Source: CAWUJK01 sp963922865
GTDB taxonomy: Bacteria; Patescibacteriota; Gracilibacteria; BD1-5; UBA6164
Direction of reading: 5' to 3'
NCBI GenBank assembly: GCA_963922865.1
Contig: CAWUJK010000001.1
Coordinates: 1 to 64,000, forward strand
DNA: 64,000 bases
Position numbers and translations under genes: made by a program. Positions within the stretch are counted from its first letter, which is position 1, and every line of letters starts with the position of its first letter. Below, one piece after another: positions 22,274 to 33,052 of the stretch. Under the pieces are notes generated by a model, which was given only the letters and a program-made list of their open reading frames with translations, searched no databases and was not told the origin of the DNA.

Positions 22274-22667
22274 AAATATTGTATATTACATTAAAATAAA
22301 AATATAAATTTAAAATAAATCAGTACAAATCAGTAAAATTCTATTAAGAGAAGAAAAAGGGGGCATTAAATATAAAATTTAACTACTTAACATAATAATA
22401 GTTATGTTAAGTAGTTAGATATTCCTTTTTAGAGTTTAATAATAATTCAATAAGAAAATCTTTATTAGATTTTTTAAAAAAACTTATTTAATAATTATAA
22501 TATTATTATTAAAATTAATTTAAATAAGCTCAATATAATATCATTATTTCTTAATAAAAACATTTGATGTTAAAATATCAAATATTTTTATTAAACATAA
22601 CGGTAAGGGTTATATATCAAAAAAGAAAAAAAGAGTACTTAACATAATATTATTTGATAAAATTAAG
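22274..22667. other. 394-nt noncoding region with three hairpins
   Basis: No gene is visible here under code 25. It holds a perfect 15-bp inverted repeat (AACTACTTAACATAA, 22381-22395, with its complement at 22402-22416) followed by a T-rich tract. A second hairpin of about 18 bp lies at 22551-22594 (TTAATAAAAA and ATTTGAT with complements). A third, CTTAAC/GTTAAG, runs into the pilT stop region. A GGGGG tract at about 22361 is notable in so AT-rich a genome. Candidate small RNA or 3' processing region. Confidence 0.35.
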
Positions 22668-23705
22668 TTAAGAATCTTTTCATATTAAGCCTATTTCTTC
22701 TTCGTATAATTCTTTAGAAATTTTTCAGCTTTCATAAAGTTTTCCTAAAGTCATTCTCATATTTGACATTCATTCGCTAGAAGATGTTTCAATAACTGAA
22801 TTTATTTGATGAGTTTCTCATTTTCTTATAATGTTAGCTATGGAAGTATTATTAATCATAACCTCTGCGGCAAGAACTCTTCATTCTCAGTTTTTAGGTT
22901 TTAAAAGTTTTTGCCAAACTACTCAAATCAAAGATTCTGATAATTGAGCTCTTACTTGGTCTTTTTCTCATGCTGGAAACATATCAATTATTCTAGAAAT
23001 AGTTCTAGCTGCTCAAGAAGTATGGAGAGTAGCAAATACTAAATTACCAGTTTCTGCTGCTCTTAAAGCTAATCTAAAGGTTTCTAAGTCTCTCATTTCT
23101 CAAAGCATTATAACATCAGGAGCTTGCCTCAAAGCATATTTAAGTCCATTTTCAAAACTCAAAGTAGAGTTTTCTACTTCCCTTTGTTCTATCAAACTTT
23201 TCTTATTTTCAAAAATAAATTCTATTGGATCTTCAACAGTTATTATATGTTTAGAAAAATTTTTATTTATTTCATTTATAAGAGATATCATTGAGGTAGA
23301 TTTTCAAGATCATACAGATCAAGTAATAAGCGCTAAACCATTTCTTTTATGGGCAAAACTTTTTACAATTTGTGGTAATCATAAATCATCAAATTCTGGA
23401 ACTTTAATAGCAATAGGTCTACATACTATTCAAGCTCAATTTCTAGTCATAAAAGCATTTATTCTAAATCTATGTTTTCAAAATCATATTCAATAATCAA
23501 GTTCCCTTTCTTTAATAAATCTATTTTTTTGAGTTTCACTCATGGTAGAAAATACTATATTTTGCATATAATCTTTTGATATAATCTCTTTTTCATCTAT
23601 AAATCTAATTTCTCACTGTATTTTTAGACTAGGTTTAGCTCCAGAAGATAATATTATATCTGATGCTTTTAAATCAATAGACATTTGAAGTATTTCTTTT
23701 AACAT
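22668..23705 (-). CDS. pilT: PilT/PilU-type twitching ATPase
   Basis: Type IV pilus retraction-type ATPase of 345 residues. The N-terminus has the PilT-like SDIILSSGAKPSLKIQGEI. The core has Walker A TGSVGSGKST, the Asp box TVEDPIEF, Walker B DVIMLGEMRD and the His box FATLHTSG. The start is the ATG at 23705; an upstream ATG is out of frame and stops at once. No partner lies in this operon. A second PilT paralogue is encoded at 29450-30556. Confidence 0.9.
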
Positions 23706-23767
23706 ATTTTGTTTTAGTTCATTTAATATATTATAATAATATCATAATTGAAAAATAAAAACAAGTT

Positions 23768-23795
23768 TTGACAAAAATCATATATTCAATACAAT
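23768..23795 (+). promoter_or_regulatory. Promoter of the thrS leader transcript
   Basis: A consensus TTGACA (23768-23773) and TACAAT (23790-23795) are 16 nt apart. Transcription would begin about 20-25 nt before the leader-peptide ATG. Confidence 0.6.
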
Positions 23796-23825
23796 GAGTT
23801 GGTGCTTTAATTAAATATAAATTAT

Positions 23826-23882
23826 ATGGAATTAAAAAAAGCTACAACCATTACAACTACTAACACTTCTATTTATAAATAG
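23826..23882 (+). CDS. Threonine-rich leader peptide of thrS
   Basis: An 18-residue ORF, MELKKATTITTTNTSIYK, ends in TAG. Six threonine codons (ACA ACC, ACA ACT ACT, ACT) cluster in nine codons, closely resembling E. coli ThrL in character. It lies between a good promoter and a perfect terminator hairpin, in front of threonyl-tRNA synthetase. A ribosome stalling at Thr codons when charged tRNA-Thr is scarce would let thrS be transcribed. The peptide itself probably has no other function. Confidence 0.7.
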   Translation: MELKKATTITTTNTSIYK

Positions 23883-23946
23883 GGTTATTTGTTGTGATAA
23901 AAATTAGGAAAATAACAAAAAACTCTTATTTAAATAAGAGTTTTTT
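23883..23946 (+). promoter_or_regulatory. thrS transcription attenuator
   Basis: After the leader stop, GTTATTTGTTGTG (23884-23896) can pair either back with the Thr-codon segment ACAACTACTAAC (9 of 12 positions) or forward with AAATAAC (23910-23916). The terminator is a perfect 30-nt inverted repeat, 23917-23946 (AAAAAACTCTTATTT and its complement), ending in six T, 30 nt before thrS. The architecture matches ribosome-mediated attenuation. Exactly how the alternative pairing disrupts the terminator is not clear from inspection. Confidence 0.65.
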
Positions 23947-23975
23947 ATAAAATTTAATTTAATAATTTTAAAAAA

Positions 23976-25841
23976 ATGGTAGATATATCTATAAAAAGGC
24001 ATAGTTTAGCACATATTATGGCGCAAGCTGTAAAACAAAATTTTCCAAATGCTAAAATAGCTACATGACCAGATACTCAAGATGGATTTTTTTATGATTT
24101 TGATTTTTGAGATATAGATTTTTGAGAAAAAGATTTTAACAAGATTGAAAAATCTATGAAAAAAATAATAACTCAAAATCAAGATTTCAAAAAATTTGAA
24201 GTTAATTTTAATCAAGCAAGAAATATTCTTGATTTAATGTGAGAATGATTTAAAAACGAACTAGTAGATAAGTTTGAATCATGAGATTTCAAAAATAAAG
24301 AAAAACTATCTTGAAAAGTTAGTTTTTATATAAATGTGTCAAAATGAGGTAAAGTAGATAAAGTTCAAGAATTTATAAAATCTGAGAAATTTGAAAATTT
24401 TGAAGATATGGATGGAGACCAAATCAAAAATTTAAAATTTATAGATATGTGTACTGGACCTCATGTAAAAAATACAAAAGAAATAGCTCCTGATAGTTTT
24501 AAACTAGTAAGAGTAGCTTGAGCTTATTGGTTAGGAGATGAAAAGAATAAACAATTAACTAGAATATATGCTTATGCATTTGATACAAAACAAGAATTAG
24601 ATAAGCATCTAAAGATGCTTGAAGAAGCAAAAAAAAGAGATCATAGAATCATATGAGCAAAATTAAAACTATTCACAATATCAGAATTAATATGACCATG
24701 ACTCCCTCTTATACAACCAGCTTGAATGATTATAAGACAAGAAATAGAAAATTACTTATGGGAGATACATTCTCAAAGAGGATATAATAGAGTGTGGACT
24801 CCACATATAGCAAAAGAAACTTTGTATGAAACTTCAGGTCATGCTAGTAAATTTTGAGATGAATTATTTAGAGTAAATGGAAAAGAAGACAAGTTTATAA
24901 TGAAACCAATGAACTGCCCTCATCATATGCAGATTTTTTCTGATAATAGGTTCAGTTATAAAGATATGCCTATTAGATATTTTGAGCCAGCAACTGTTTA
25001 TAGAGATGAAAAGTCCGGACAATTATCAGGTCTTACAAGAGTAAGATCTATAACCCAAGATGATTGACATCTTTTTTGTAGAGTTTCACAAATAAAAACC
25101 GAGGTAAAATCTATAGCAGAAATAATAAGAGAATTTTATACAACTCTTTGAATGACAAATAATTATTGGGTATCATTATCCGTAAGATGAGATGATAAAT
25201 CAAAATACTTATGAGATGATGATGTTTGGGAAAAAGCAGAAGAAGCTTTAGAACAAGCAAGCAAAGAAAATAATTTGCCATACAAAAGAATAAAATGAGA
25301 AGCAGCTTTTTATGGACCAAAGCTAGATTTTATGTTTAAAGATGCTATATGAAGAGAGTGGCAATTAGCCACAGTTCAATGTGATTTTAATCTTCCAGAA
25401 AGATTTAATTTAAGTTTTACTAATGAGAATAATATCCAAGAAAGACCAGTTGTAATTCACAGAGCAATATTTTGAAGTCTTGAAAGAGGTTTATGAGTTT
25501 TGATAGAACATTTTGCTTGAATCTTCCCTTTATGGTTATCACCAAGACAAGTCATAGTTATACCTATAATACCGATGTTTGACGAATATGCTGATAGCAT
25601 ATTAAAAGAATTAAAAAAAGAATGAATAAGAGTAAGCTGAGATTTTTCTACTGACTCTATAAACAAAAAAATAAGAAATGCTGAAAAAATGCATAATAAC
25701 TATATTATAGTAGTTTGAGAAAAAGAAGAAGTTGATTGAACTATATCTGTTAGAAATTATAGGACAAAAGAACAAAGCATAGAAAAATTAGAAGATTTTA
25801 AAAATAGAATACTAAAAGAGTATAAAACTAAATCCTTATAA
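23976..25841 (+). CDS. thrS: Threonyl-tRNA synthetase lacking the TGS domain
   Basis: Class II synthetase of 621 residues charging tRNA-Thr. It begins directly with the editing domain (RHSLAHIMAQAV, the HxxxH site at H9/H13, and MCTGPHV), so the usual N-terminal TGS domain is missing. The catalytic domain has MNCPHHM with the zinc cysteine C314, motif 2 YRDEKSGQLSGLTRVRSITQDD and motif 3 HRAIFGSLERGLGVLIEH. The C-terminal anticodon-binding domain follows. It is expressed behind the leader/attenuator and runs 3 nt ahead of a pseudopilin gene. Confidence 0.95.
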
Positions 25842-25844
25842 AAA

Positions 25845-26255
25845 ATGAAAAAACAAAAAATAGCATTTTCTTTATTAGAAGTAGTAGTAGCAAGTTTAAT
25901 ACTAACTATTACTGTTTTTTGAACATTCAAATTAATATGAGAAAATCAAAAACTAATAAGTAATGCTTCAAACTATAAAAATACTACTTCCCTTTTCATT
26001 CCTTTAATAGAATGTATAAAACATATTTCTTACTCATGATTTGATGATAAAAGTGAATGAAAAACTCACTATATAAATTTTTGAGATGATTTAAATTGAT
26101 GTGAAATCTGAAAAAATAAAACTAAAATAAATAACATAGAATATGAACTAAGCTGAAAAATAATTAAACATGAAATATGAAAATATATAACCTTTAATCT
26201 AAAAATAATTAGTGATTATTCTAAATTAGAGAAAGAATTCAATTTATTAAAATAA
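25845..26255 (+). CDS. Type IV pseudopilin-like protein
   Basis: A 136-residue protein with a class III signal: short basic leader MKKQKIA, then FSLLEVVVASLILTITVFG with Phe at +1 and Glu at +5, as recognised by prepilin peptidase. The remainder is a small globular domain with cysteines at the IECIK and NGCEIG segments that could form a disulfide. It lies 3 nt after thrS and ends 2 nt before the convergent mgtC-like gene. Likely a minor pilin of the type IV pilus. Confidence 0.8.
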
Positions 26256-26257
26256 AA

Positions 26258-26929
26258 TTAACCCTTAAAATCTTCAGAAACAGATATTTCAAAAACATCA
26301 TCTATTTTTCTAAAAGATTTATTTATAAAAGATATATCTATTTTAGGGCTGATTTTAACAACAAGTTTTATGCTAACTACCTTACCATTATCCTTCATAT
26401 TTTTAGTAACGATTTTGATTGGTAATTTTTTTATAGTAGCAACAACTTTTTCCTCAGTTTTATCACTTTTCTTGAATTTAATATAAATTAAAGAATATCT
26501 TTCAACCCTTATAAATTTTCATTTTATTTTAGTTATTATTACTAAATTTATTAATATTAATAATGTAACAAATATAGCAATAGAATAAAATCAAGCTCAA
26601 ACAGCAAGTCAAACAGCAGAAACCACCCATATATTTGCTGCTGTAGTAAGTCATTTAGTATTAAGTCCCATTTTCATAATAGCTCAAGCTCATATAAATC
26701 AAACTCAAGATACAACTTGAGCTGCTATTCTTCAAGGGTCATTTATAGATGATTTATAAACTTCTGGAACCATTATAGAAATAATCATAAAGAGTGTTGA
26801 ACCAACTCATATCAAAATATGGGTCCTAACTCATGCTGGTTGGTTTCTATACTCCCTTTCAAGTCATATTATCAAAGACAATATCAAACTCAAAATCAGA
26901 TGTGAAATCATAGTTCAAGTATCAATCAT
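26258..26929 (-). CDS. MgtC/SapB family membrane protein
   Basis: A 223-residue protein with the family N-terminus (SLIIGLEREYRNQPAGVRTHILIGVGSTLFM), a second conserved segment DPGRIAAQVVSGVGFIGAGAI with the GLTTAANIWVVSAVGLAVG stretch, and a soluble C-terminal domain. MgtC proteins aid survival at low magnesium and regulate the F-ATPase or transporters in pathogens. Role here unknown. Many membrane glycines are TGA. Convergent with the pseudopilin gene. Confidence 0.88.
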
Positions 26930-27064
26930 TTTAGTTTATTTATTGGCTAACAATTCTATTCTAATGATTATTAAATAATATCAAGGTTTTCTTTATAATA
27001 TCCTTGTTTTTTATATTTTTTTTTATAAAATTTTATAATAAATATAAATTATAAAATACAAAAA

Positions 27065-28543
27065 ATGGAAAATCAAATAGGAATTAAAAAAAATGACATT
27101 TTAAAAAATATAGAAGTAGAAAAACTAGTTTTTTGAGGTAAGGGTTTTGCTATACTAAAACACTCAAACCCAGCATATGATGGTAGAATTATTTTTATAA
27201 CAGGTTGAGCAATCCCTAAATCTATAGTTGATCTAAGAGTAATAAAAAAGAAAAGTTCTTTTTTAGAAACACAAATAGTAAATATAGTAAAAAAATCCCC
27301 TTTTGAGAAAAAAAATAAAGATAATTTATATGGAGAATGTGGTGGTTGTAAATGGGTAAATATTGAATATGAAAAACAATTAGAAATAAAACAACAACAA
27401 GTAGAAGAATCTTTAAATAACTTGAAAAAATATGATGAAAAACTAAGTAATAAATTTTTAAAAATAGAAAAAAGCCCTTTAATTAATTGATATAGAAATA
27501 AAGTTGAGTTTTCTTTTTGAAAAAATATTTCATTAAAAAATAATATAGAACAACATTTTAATGTTTGATTTCATAAACAATGAGAGTTTTCAAAAGTAGA
27601 AGATTTTGATGGCTGTATATTAATAGATGAATTACAAAATAAAATATATAGAGATATAAAAAGTTTTAGTAAAACTTTAGGTTTACCTGTTTATGACCAA
27701 TTTAATGGCAAATGATTTTTTAGACATATACTTATAAGAAGAACTTATTTCACAAATCAAATAATGTTGCTTTTATCTTTCAACCCAAATTATTTTGAAA
27801 ATAACACTAAAATAAATCAAAAAGAAAAAATAAATTTGATAAAACAATTTTTTTTAAGCCTAACAAAAAAATATAGTGAAATAAAATCAATATATTTATC
27901 ATATAACATAAATAAATCTGATACTTGTATTTGAGATTTAGAGTTAATTTATTGAAATAAAAGTATTAAAGAGGAGTTAGGATGACTTTATTTTTATATT
28001 TCTCCAACTTCATTTTTTCAAACAAATAGTAGTTGAGCAAATAAACTTTATTCTATAGTATTAGATTTTGCTAAAAAAGATAGGATTAAACAATATTCTA
28101 TATTAGATTTATATGGTTGAACAGGGACAATAGCAATATTTTTTGCAAAAGCATGAGCAAAAAAAGTTACATCAGTAGAGCATGTAAAGTCCTCGAGCTT
28201 TGATTGAGAGTCAAATGCAAAATTGAATTGATTAAAAAATGTTTCTTTTGTAAATGAAAAAGTTGAAGACTTTTTGAAAAAATATATTGAGTCAAAAAAC
28301 AAATGTGATTTAATTATTGTAGATCCAGCAAGGGCATGATTACATCCCAGTGCTTTAGCTGATGTAATAAAATTTAATGCAAATCAAATTATCTATGTTT
28401 CTTGTAATCCTCCTACTTTAGCTAGAGACTTAGAATATATACTAAAAAACAGTAATTATAAAATAGAAAAAATTAAAGCACTTGATATGTTTCCACATAC
28501 TCATCATATAGAAACAATTGTTAGTTTAATAAAAAAAGATTAA
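27065..28543 (+). CDS. 23S rRNA uracil-5-methyltransferase (RlmD/RumA-like)
   Basis: SAM-dependent RNA m5U methyltransferase of 492 residues. An N-terminal TRAM-like region is followed by the iron-sulfur motif GECGGCKW. The methyltransferase domain has SPTSFFQTN, the SAM loop LDLYGGTGTIAI, VDPARAGLHP and the catalytic-cysteine motif YVSCNPPTLARD. The C-terminal ALDMFPHTHHIE is the family signature with its catalytic base. Which uridine is modified is not decided by sequence alone. Monocistronic with its own terminator. Confidence 0.9.
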
Positions 28544-28562
28544 TTTATATTAATCTTTTTAA
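28531..28562. terminator. Bidirectional terminator between convergent genes
   Basis: AAAAAGATTAA and TTAATCTTTTT pair across a short loop at the end of the rlmD-like gene, 46 nt from the end of the convergent cNMP-binding gene. Confidence 0.7.
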
Positions 28563-28607
28563 TTTGTTTGTAAAAATTAATTCTCTATAAATTCTCATAG
28601 TTTGATT

Positions 28608-29447
28608 TTAATTATTTTTTATATAATCTTTATTATTTTGTTCTTCTATGAGTTCTTTTTGTTTTAATACATTTGAAAAAGAAACTCAAAGAGTAGAAAT
28701 AATTTTTATTTCATTTTCACAAAAATCATTTTCTTGTCTTAAAAATATTAGGTATCCATAATTTTTATTTCATATTCTTATCTCTTGTGTATAGGAGTAT
28801 TTTCAAGTATTTTTTAGTTCAAGCAGATCAAGTTTGTTATCTGTTACTTTTATTATTTTATCCTGCATTTTTCATGGTTCCAAAGTATTATATTTTACTG
28901 TTAAATACTCTTCTAAAATAGGATTTTCTTCTAAAAATATTATGTTGTCTACGCTACTTATATTTTTTATTTTTTCAATTAATTCAAATATAGTCTTGAA
29001 ATTAAAATTATTCATAGATGATATTTCTCTATTTATTTTATAACTGGAGGTTATAAGTGAATTTGATTCATTAAGTCTATTATTTGATAAATGTATTATA
29101 TATTTCAAAAAATTAAAAGCTTTTTGAGTATGTTTAGTAGAAAACTCATCTAAACCTGAAATTGCATTTATGTAAATTATTTTAGTTTTTACTTTTGCTT
29201 TTATACTAACTTGTTTTGGGAGATTGTTATTTAGTGCTGCTTCTCAAAATATTTCATCTTTTTTTAAAATAGCAAGTATTTTTGACTCATCACGTGATGA
29301 ACTAGTAAACTTTTCTATTATCAACTCTCAAAGTATTATAATATAAATATTTTCATCAATATCTCACTCATGAAACAAGTACTCTCAAGGTTTGAGAGTT
29401 CTTTCTTTGAAAAATGTAGAATTTTTAAAAAAATTTATATCAATCAT
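28608..29447 (-). CDS. Cyclic-nucleotide-binding domain protein
   Basis: A 279-residue protein with an N-terminal cNMP-binding barrel (residues about 15-95): LKPGEYLFHEGDIDENIYII and LKKDEIFGEAALNN, the phosphate-binding-cassette counterpart. The usual arginine of that cassette is not evident, so ligand binding is uncertain. No DNA-binding helix-turn-helix is seen; a C-terminal region with GNKN/YGYLIFLR strands looks like a GAF-type sensor fold. The start is 2 nt after the upstream pilT stop, so both proteins are co-expressed, suggesting a regulator of pilus retraction. Confidence 0.7.
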
Positions 29448-29449
29448 AA

Positions 29450-30556
29450 TTAGTTTTCATTATTAGAAATCATTTCAGCTGATTCTTTATCTCTAGAATA
29501 AGAAAGTAATGTGTCTTTATTTATAATTCATTTTTTAAAAAGAGCTATAAGGTATTTATCCATCAATATCATTCAATGTGATTTTCATACCTCTAAAACT
29601 GAATAAAGCTGATGTGTTTTTCAGGATATAATTAGATTTCTAGTAGCATCATTTGTTATAAGTATTTCTCTAACTGCTACTCTTCAGTCTTTATCACTTC
29701 TAGGAACTAGTCTTTGAGATATTATTCATGATAGGCTCATTGCCAATTGCATTCTTATTTGTTTTTGAGTGGCTTCAGGAAAAACATCTACTATTCTATC
29801 AACTGTTTGTACTGAATCATTTGTATGTAGAGTAGATAAAACTAAATGTCATGTTTCAGCCAAAGTTATTGCTGCTTTTATAGTTTCTGGATCTCTCATT
29901 TCTCATATCATTATCACATCTGGATCCTCTCTAAGACTTGCTCTTATAGCGTTTGCAAAACTTTTAGTATGACTTCATACCTCCCTTTGATTTATAAGTG
30001 ATTTATTTCATGAAAAACAAAATTCAACTGGATCTTCTATTGTTATAATATGTTTATTTTTATTATTATTTATGTAGTCAACCATAGCAGCTAGATTTGT
30101 AGATTTTCATGATCAAGTTGGTCATGTTACAAGAATAAGTCATTTTCAAGAATCACACAGATTTTTTACTTGTTGTGCTAGTCATAATTCGTCTAAACTT
30201 GGTATTTTACTAGGAATTATCCTAAAAGCTATAGAATATCCGTCTGAATCTAAATAACAATTAACTCTAAATCTATCTTGGCTTTCTATACGGTATGATA
30301 AATCTAACTCCATATCAAGTTTAAATTTTTCATATCATTTTTCTCAAGCCAAAACACATATTATAGATTTTATACTATCAAGTGTCATTTTAGGTAAAAC
30401 AAGTTCTTTGGAATCTATTTCTATTTTCTCCAAATCAATAATTAATCAAGAATTATTTCTTATTTTAACTTTTTTATTCGTACTTATATGAATATCTGGA
30501 TAATTTTTTTTACAACAATAGTGTAGTATATGATTTATTAATTCTTTACTAGTCAT
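29450..30556 (-). CDS. PilT-type ATPase, second paralogue
   Basis: A 368-residue type IV pilus/type II secretion ATPase. The core shows VTGPTGSGKST (Walker A), TIEDPVEF (Asp box), DVIMIGEMRDPET (Walker B) and STLHTNDSVQTVDRI (His box), with VFPEATQKQIRMQLA as in PilT. The N-terminal domain differs clearly from the 22.7-kb paralogue. Its partner gene encodes the cNMP-binding protein 2 nt downstream. Confidence 0.88.
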
Positions 30557-30661
30557 AATTTATTATTTAAAAAATTTTTGGTTATATAAAAATAAAAAGA
30601 CCTAACTTTTTATTATTTATTAACTAATTATTATTTTAGCACATTTAAAATTTAAAAGCAA

Positions 30662-30691
30662 AAAAATAGAGTTCTCTCAAACTCTATTTTT
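30662..30691 (-). terminator. Terminator of the RRM protein gene
   Basis: AAAAATAGAGTT and AACTCTATTTTT form a hairpin 45 nt past the RRM gene stop, with a T run on the minus strand. The symmetric A/T tails could also work for plus-strand transcripts. Confidence 0.65.
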
Positions 30692-30735
30692 ATAAGAAAT
30701 ATCACAAAAACTATTATTATCTTAATTTTTTTGTT

Positions 30736-31005
30736 TTACCCTTCAGCTTCTTCTTTCTTTTCTTGAGCGTAATCAACTTTAATTGCTCTTCAGTCAAGCT
30801 CAACTCAATCCATTGCTTCTTTCGCTTTAACAGCATCTTCTACACTAGCAAATTCAACAAATCAAAAACCTCTAGATTTACCTGTTTCTCTATCAGTAAT
30901 AACCCTAGCAAAAACAACTTCACCATGTGATGCAAAAGCATCTTTAAGATCTTGCCATGATAAATTCCATGACAACCCTCCAACAAATAATTTATTTGTC
31001 TCCAT
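30736..31005 (-). CDS. Single-RRM RNA-binding protein
   Basis: An 89-residue protein that is essentially one RNA recognition motif: RNP2 is KLFVGGLSW (residues 5-13) and RNP1 is KSRGFGFVEF, with the aromatic positions intact and a short acidic tail. Such proteins in bacteria act as cold-shock-like RNA chaperones. The region upstream (31006-31221) has no gene but carries a purine-rich AGGAGGAAGG on the minus strand about 60 nt before the ATG, suggesting a long 5' leader that could be regulatory. Confidence 0.9.
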
Positions 31006-31221
31006 ATTATAACATAAAATAAATAAAATATTTTGGAATAATTATTTTTTTCCTTCCTCCTAATTGAAACATTGATACATCAACACACAAAATCGCAGAA
31101 ATTTATAAAAACTTTACTTCCAAGTTAGATGGTAAGGGTTATTTTATAAAAAGCAAGTTTATTTAATCTTATTTTCCAAATTATTAAGTATTACAATTTA
31201 AATTTTTATTTTTTAAAAAGC
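31006..31221. other. Gene-free leader region of the RRM gene
   Basis: No ORF is visible. It holds the purine run noted for the RRM leader and the 12-mer GGTAAGGGTTAT near 31129, which also occurs near 22605 in the other noncoding region. I see no stable hairpin. Confidence 0.3.
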
Positions 31222-32136
31222 TTATTTTCTATTTCTAATTATCATAAAAAATCATATTATAAGTACTATAGAAGATATGATTTGAATAGGATTTAATATA
31301 TTTCAGTTAAAGATATAATCAAAAATAACAGCTGATATAGGCCAAGCTAATTCAAATATAGTTGATTGGGATGCCTTAACTATTTTTAGTCAAAAATAAT
31401 AAAGAAATAAAGCTCATGCTCAGGTTATGAAAACAATAACAAATAAAAGGTTCCAATGTAGTAAAGAAAAATCAAGGTATATATTAAATCATCAAAATAA
31501 AAGTAGTATAAAAAGTGATAGTATAGTAGTTACTAAAAATCTAAGAGAGACAGTTAATTTAAATCATAAATCATCAACTAGAGTTTTTCAAAAAACTGTT
31601 GAAGATCAAAAAGCAAATGCTGCTAAAATAGCGTAAAAAGCTGGTATGGTGAGTAAATTTATTTCAAATATATCGTCTTTTAATCATCAAAAAGCTAAAA
31701 AATACGCACTTATAATAGAAATTATAGCCCAAATATAAAAAGTTTTACTTAGTTTTTCTTTTAAAATTATTCATGCTAAAAATAAAGCAAATATGGGTTG
31801 TAACTTTTGTAGTATAACTACAGTAGCTATAGTAGTTTCTCATGCAAATGCAGAGAAATAACTTTGAGTTATTGCTAGGGTTCATACCAGTCATCAAAAA
31901 AAACAAATCCAAAGTAGAGATAAAATATCTTTTTTATTCATTTTTTTAATTTTATTCCATCATTTTATGACAAATGGTGATAAAATTATAGCTCAAAGCA
32001 AATGTTCTATAAATACTATATTTATTGGTGGAAACTTATAAAATTGAGGTCTAATAAGTGCTCAATCTAAACTCCAAAAACTTGCTGCTAATATTATAGC
32101 AAATGCTCACAATATAAAATTTATTCTTTTTTTCAT
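31222..32136 (-). CDS. EamA/DMT-superfamily transporter
   Basis: A 304-residue integral membrane protein with about ten hydrophobic helices in two EamA repeats: ILAASFWSLDGALIRPQFYK...ATVVILQKLQPIFALFLAGIILKEKLS in the first half and ILAAFAFGSSTVFGKTLV...STIFELAWPISAVIFDYIF in the second. These proteins export or import small metabolites. Substrate unknown. Confidence 0.82.
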
Positions 32137-32298
32137 TTTAAGTTTTAGTTTTTATCAAAAATACAAAGCCTTAAATTTAATAATATTAATAAATATATAA
32201 AATCAAGCTAATTATTTATGAATAAAAACTATAATAAGGGTAGCAAAATTATTAAATTTAAAAACCCATGAGATAACTAAAAAGCTTTAAAATTACAG

Positions 32299-32826
32299 TT
32301 AAATACTAAGATCAATAAAAATTTTATTTCCATCTGAATCTATTAAATCATTTACTTGAGTTCGTAAATCTGTATAATATTTTTTTCATGAGTCAAAATC
32401 ATCACATAATAATTTTAATAGAGTAGGTCCAATGTATTTTGTTCAAAACATGCGTTGTATAAAAAGAATTACTGATTTGTTTGTAACTATTTTCTCTATT
32501 GAACTTCTAAAATTATAAGAAATATGTGTTATATTTGAACCATAATTTGGTCCTCCATAAATATTCCAAGGGTATTTTTTTCTCTTTCATTTCAAACTAG
32601 ATACATATGGTAAGTTTGAGTTTGGTCTTTCTTGATTTATTAGATTAAAAATGTCAGATTTTGTATTGGCAATTATATGTTTTGTTTTAAATTCTCTAAT
32701 ACCCCTAGTTCGTCTATTAAAAGTCACTTTTACAGAATAAAAATCTCTTTGGTTTTTTCTTGCATAAATACATATTTTTAAAATTATATTATATATATAA
32801 TATGAATATTTAATAATATGTCAATA
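32299..32826 (-). pseudogene. Orphan open frame without an ATG start
   Basis: A code-25 frame is open for about 175 codons and ends at TAA (32301-32299). Its coding-like part starts near 32770 (YARKNQRDFYSVKVTFNRR) and contains KYPWNIYGGPNYGSN and KIVTNKSVILFIQRMFGTKY. No ATG lies at a sensible place; only ATT/ATA codons precede it. It may use an unusual start or be a 5'-truncated gene. I recognise no family. Confidence 0.4.
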
Positions 32827-33009
32827 TTATTAAATTATAATTCATTTAATTAAGAATATAGTTTAAATTATAATAATTTTATCTAGCAAATCTCAAGTAT
32901 TAAACTTAATTTATGAAAGTAAGTTTTTAAAATTATATAAATTTGATTAGAAAGATTAAAAAAATCATTATACACCTACCAAATATGAATCATATTATTT
33001 ATTATTAAA
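32827..33009. other. AT-rich gene-free stretch
   Basis: About 180 nt between the orphan frame and the tRNA terminator, very AT-rich. I see no gene or convincing signal. Confidence 0.4.
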
Positions 33010-33040
33010 AAAAGAACTTCAATTAAATTGAAATTCTTTT
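33010..33040 (-). terminator. tRNA-Lys terminator
   Basis: AAAAGAACTTCAATT and the nearly complementary AATTGAAATTCTTTT form a hairpin downstream of the tRNA on the minus strand, followed by a T run. Confidence 0.65.
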
Positions 33041-33052
33041 AAAAATATATCA

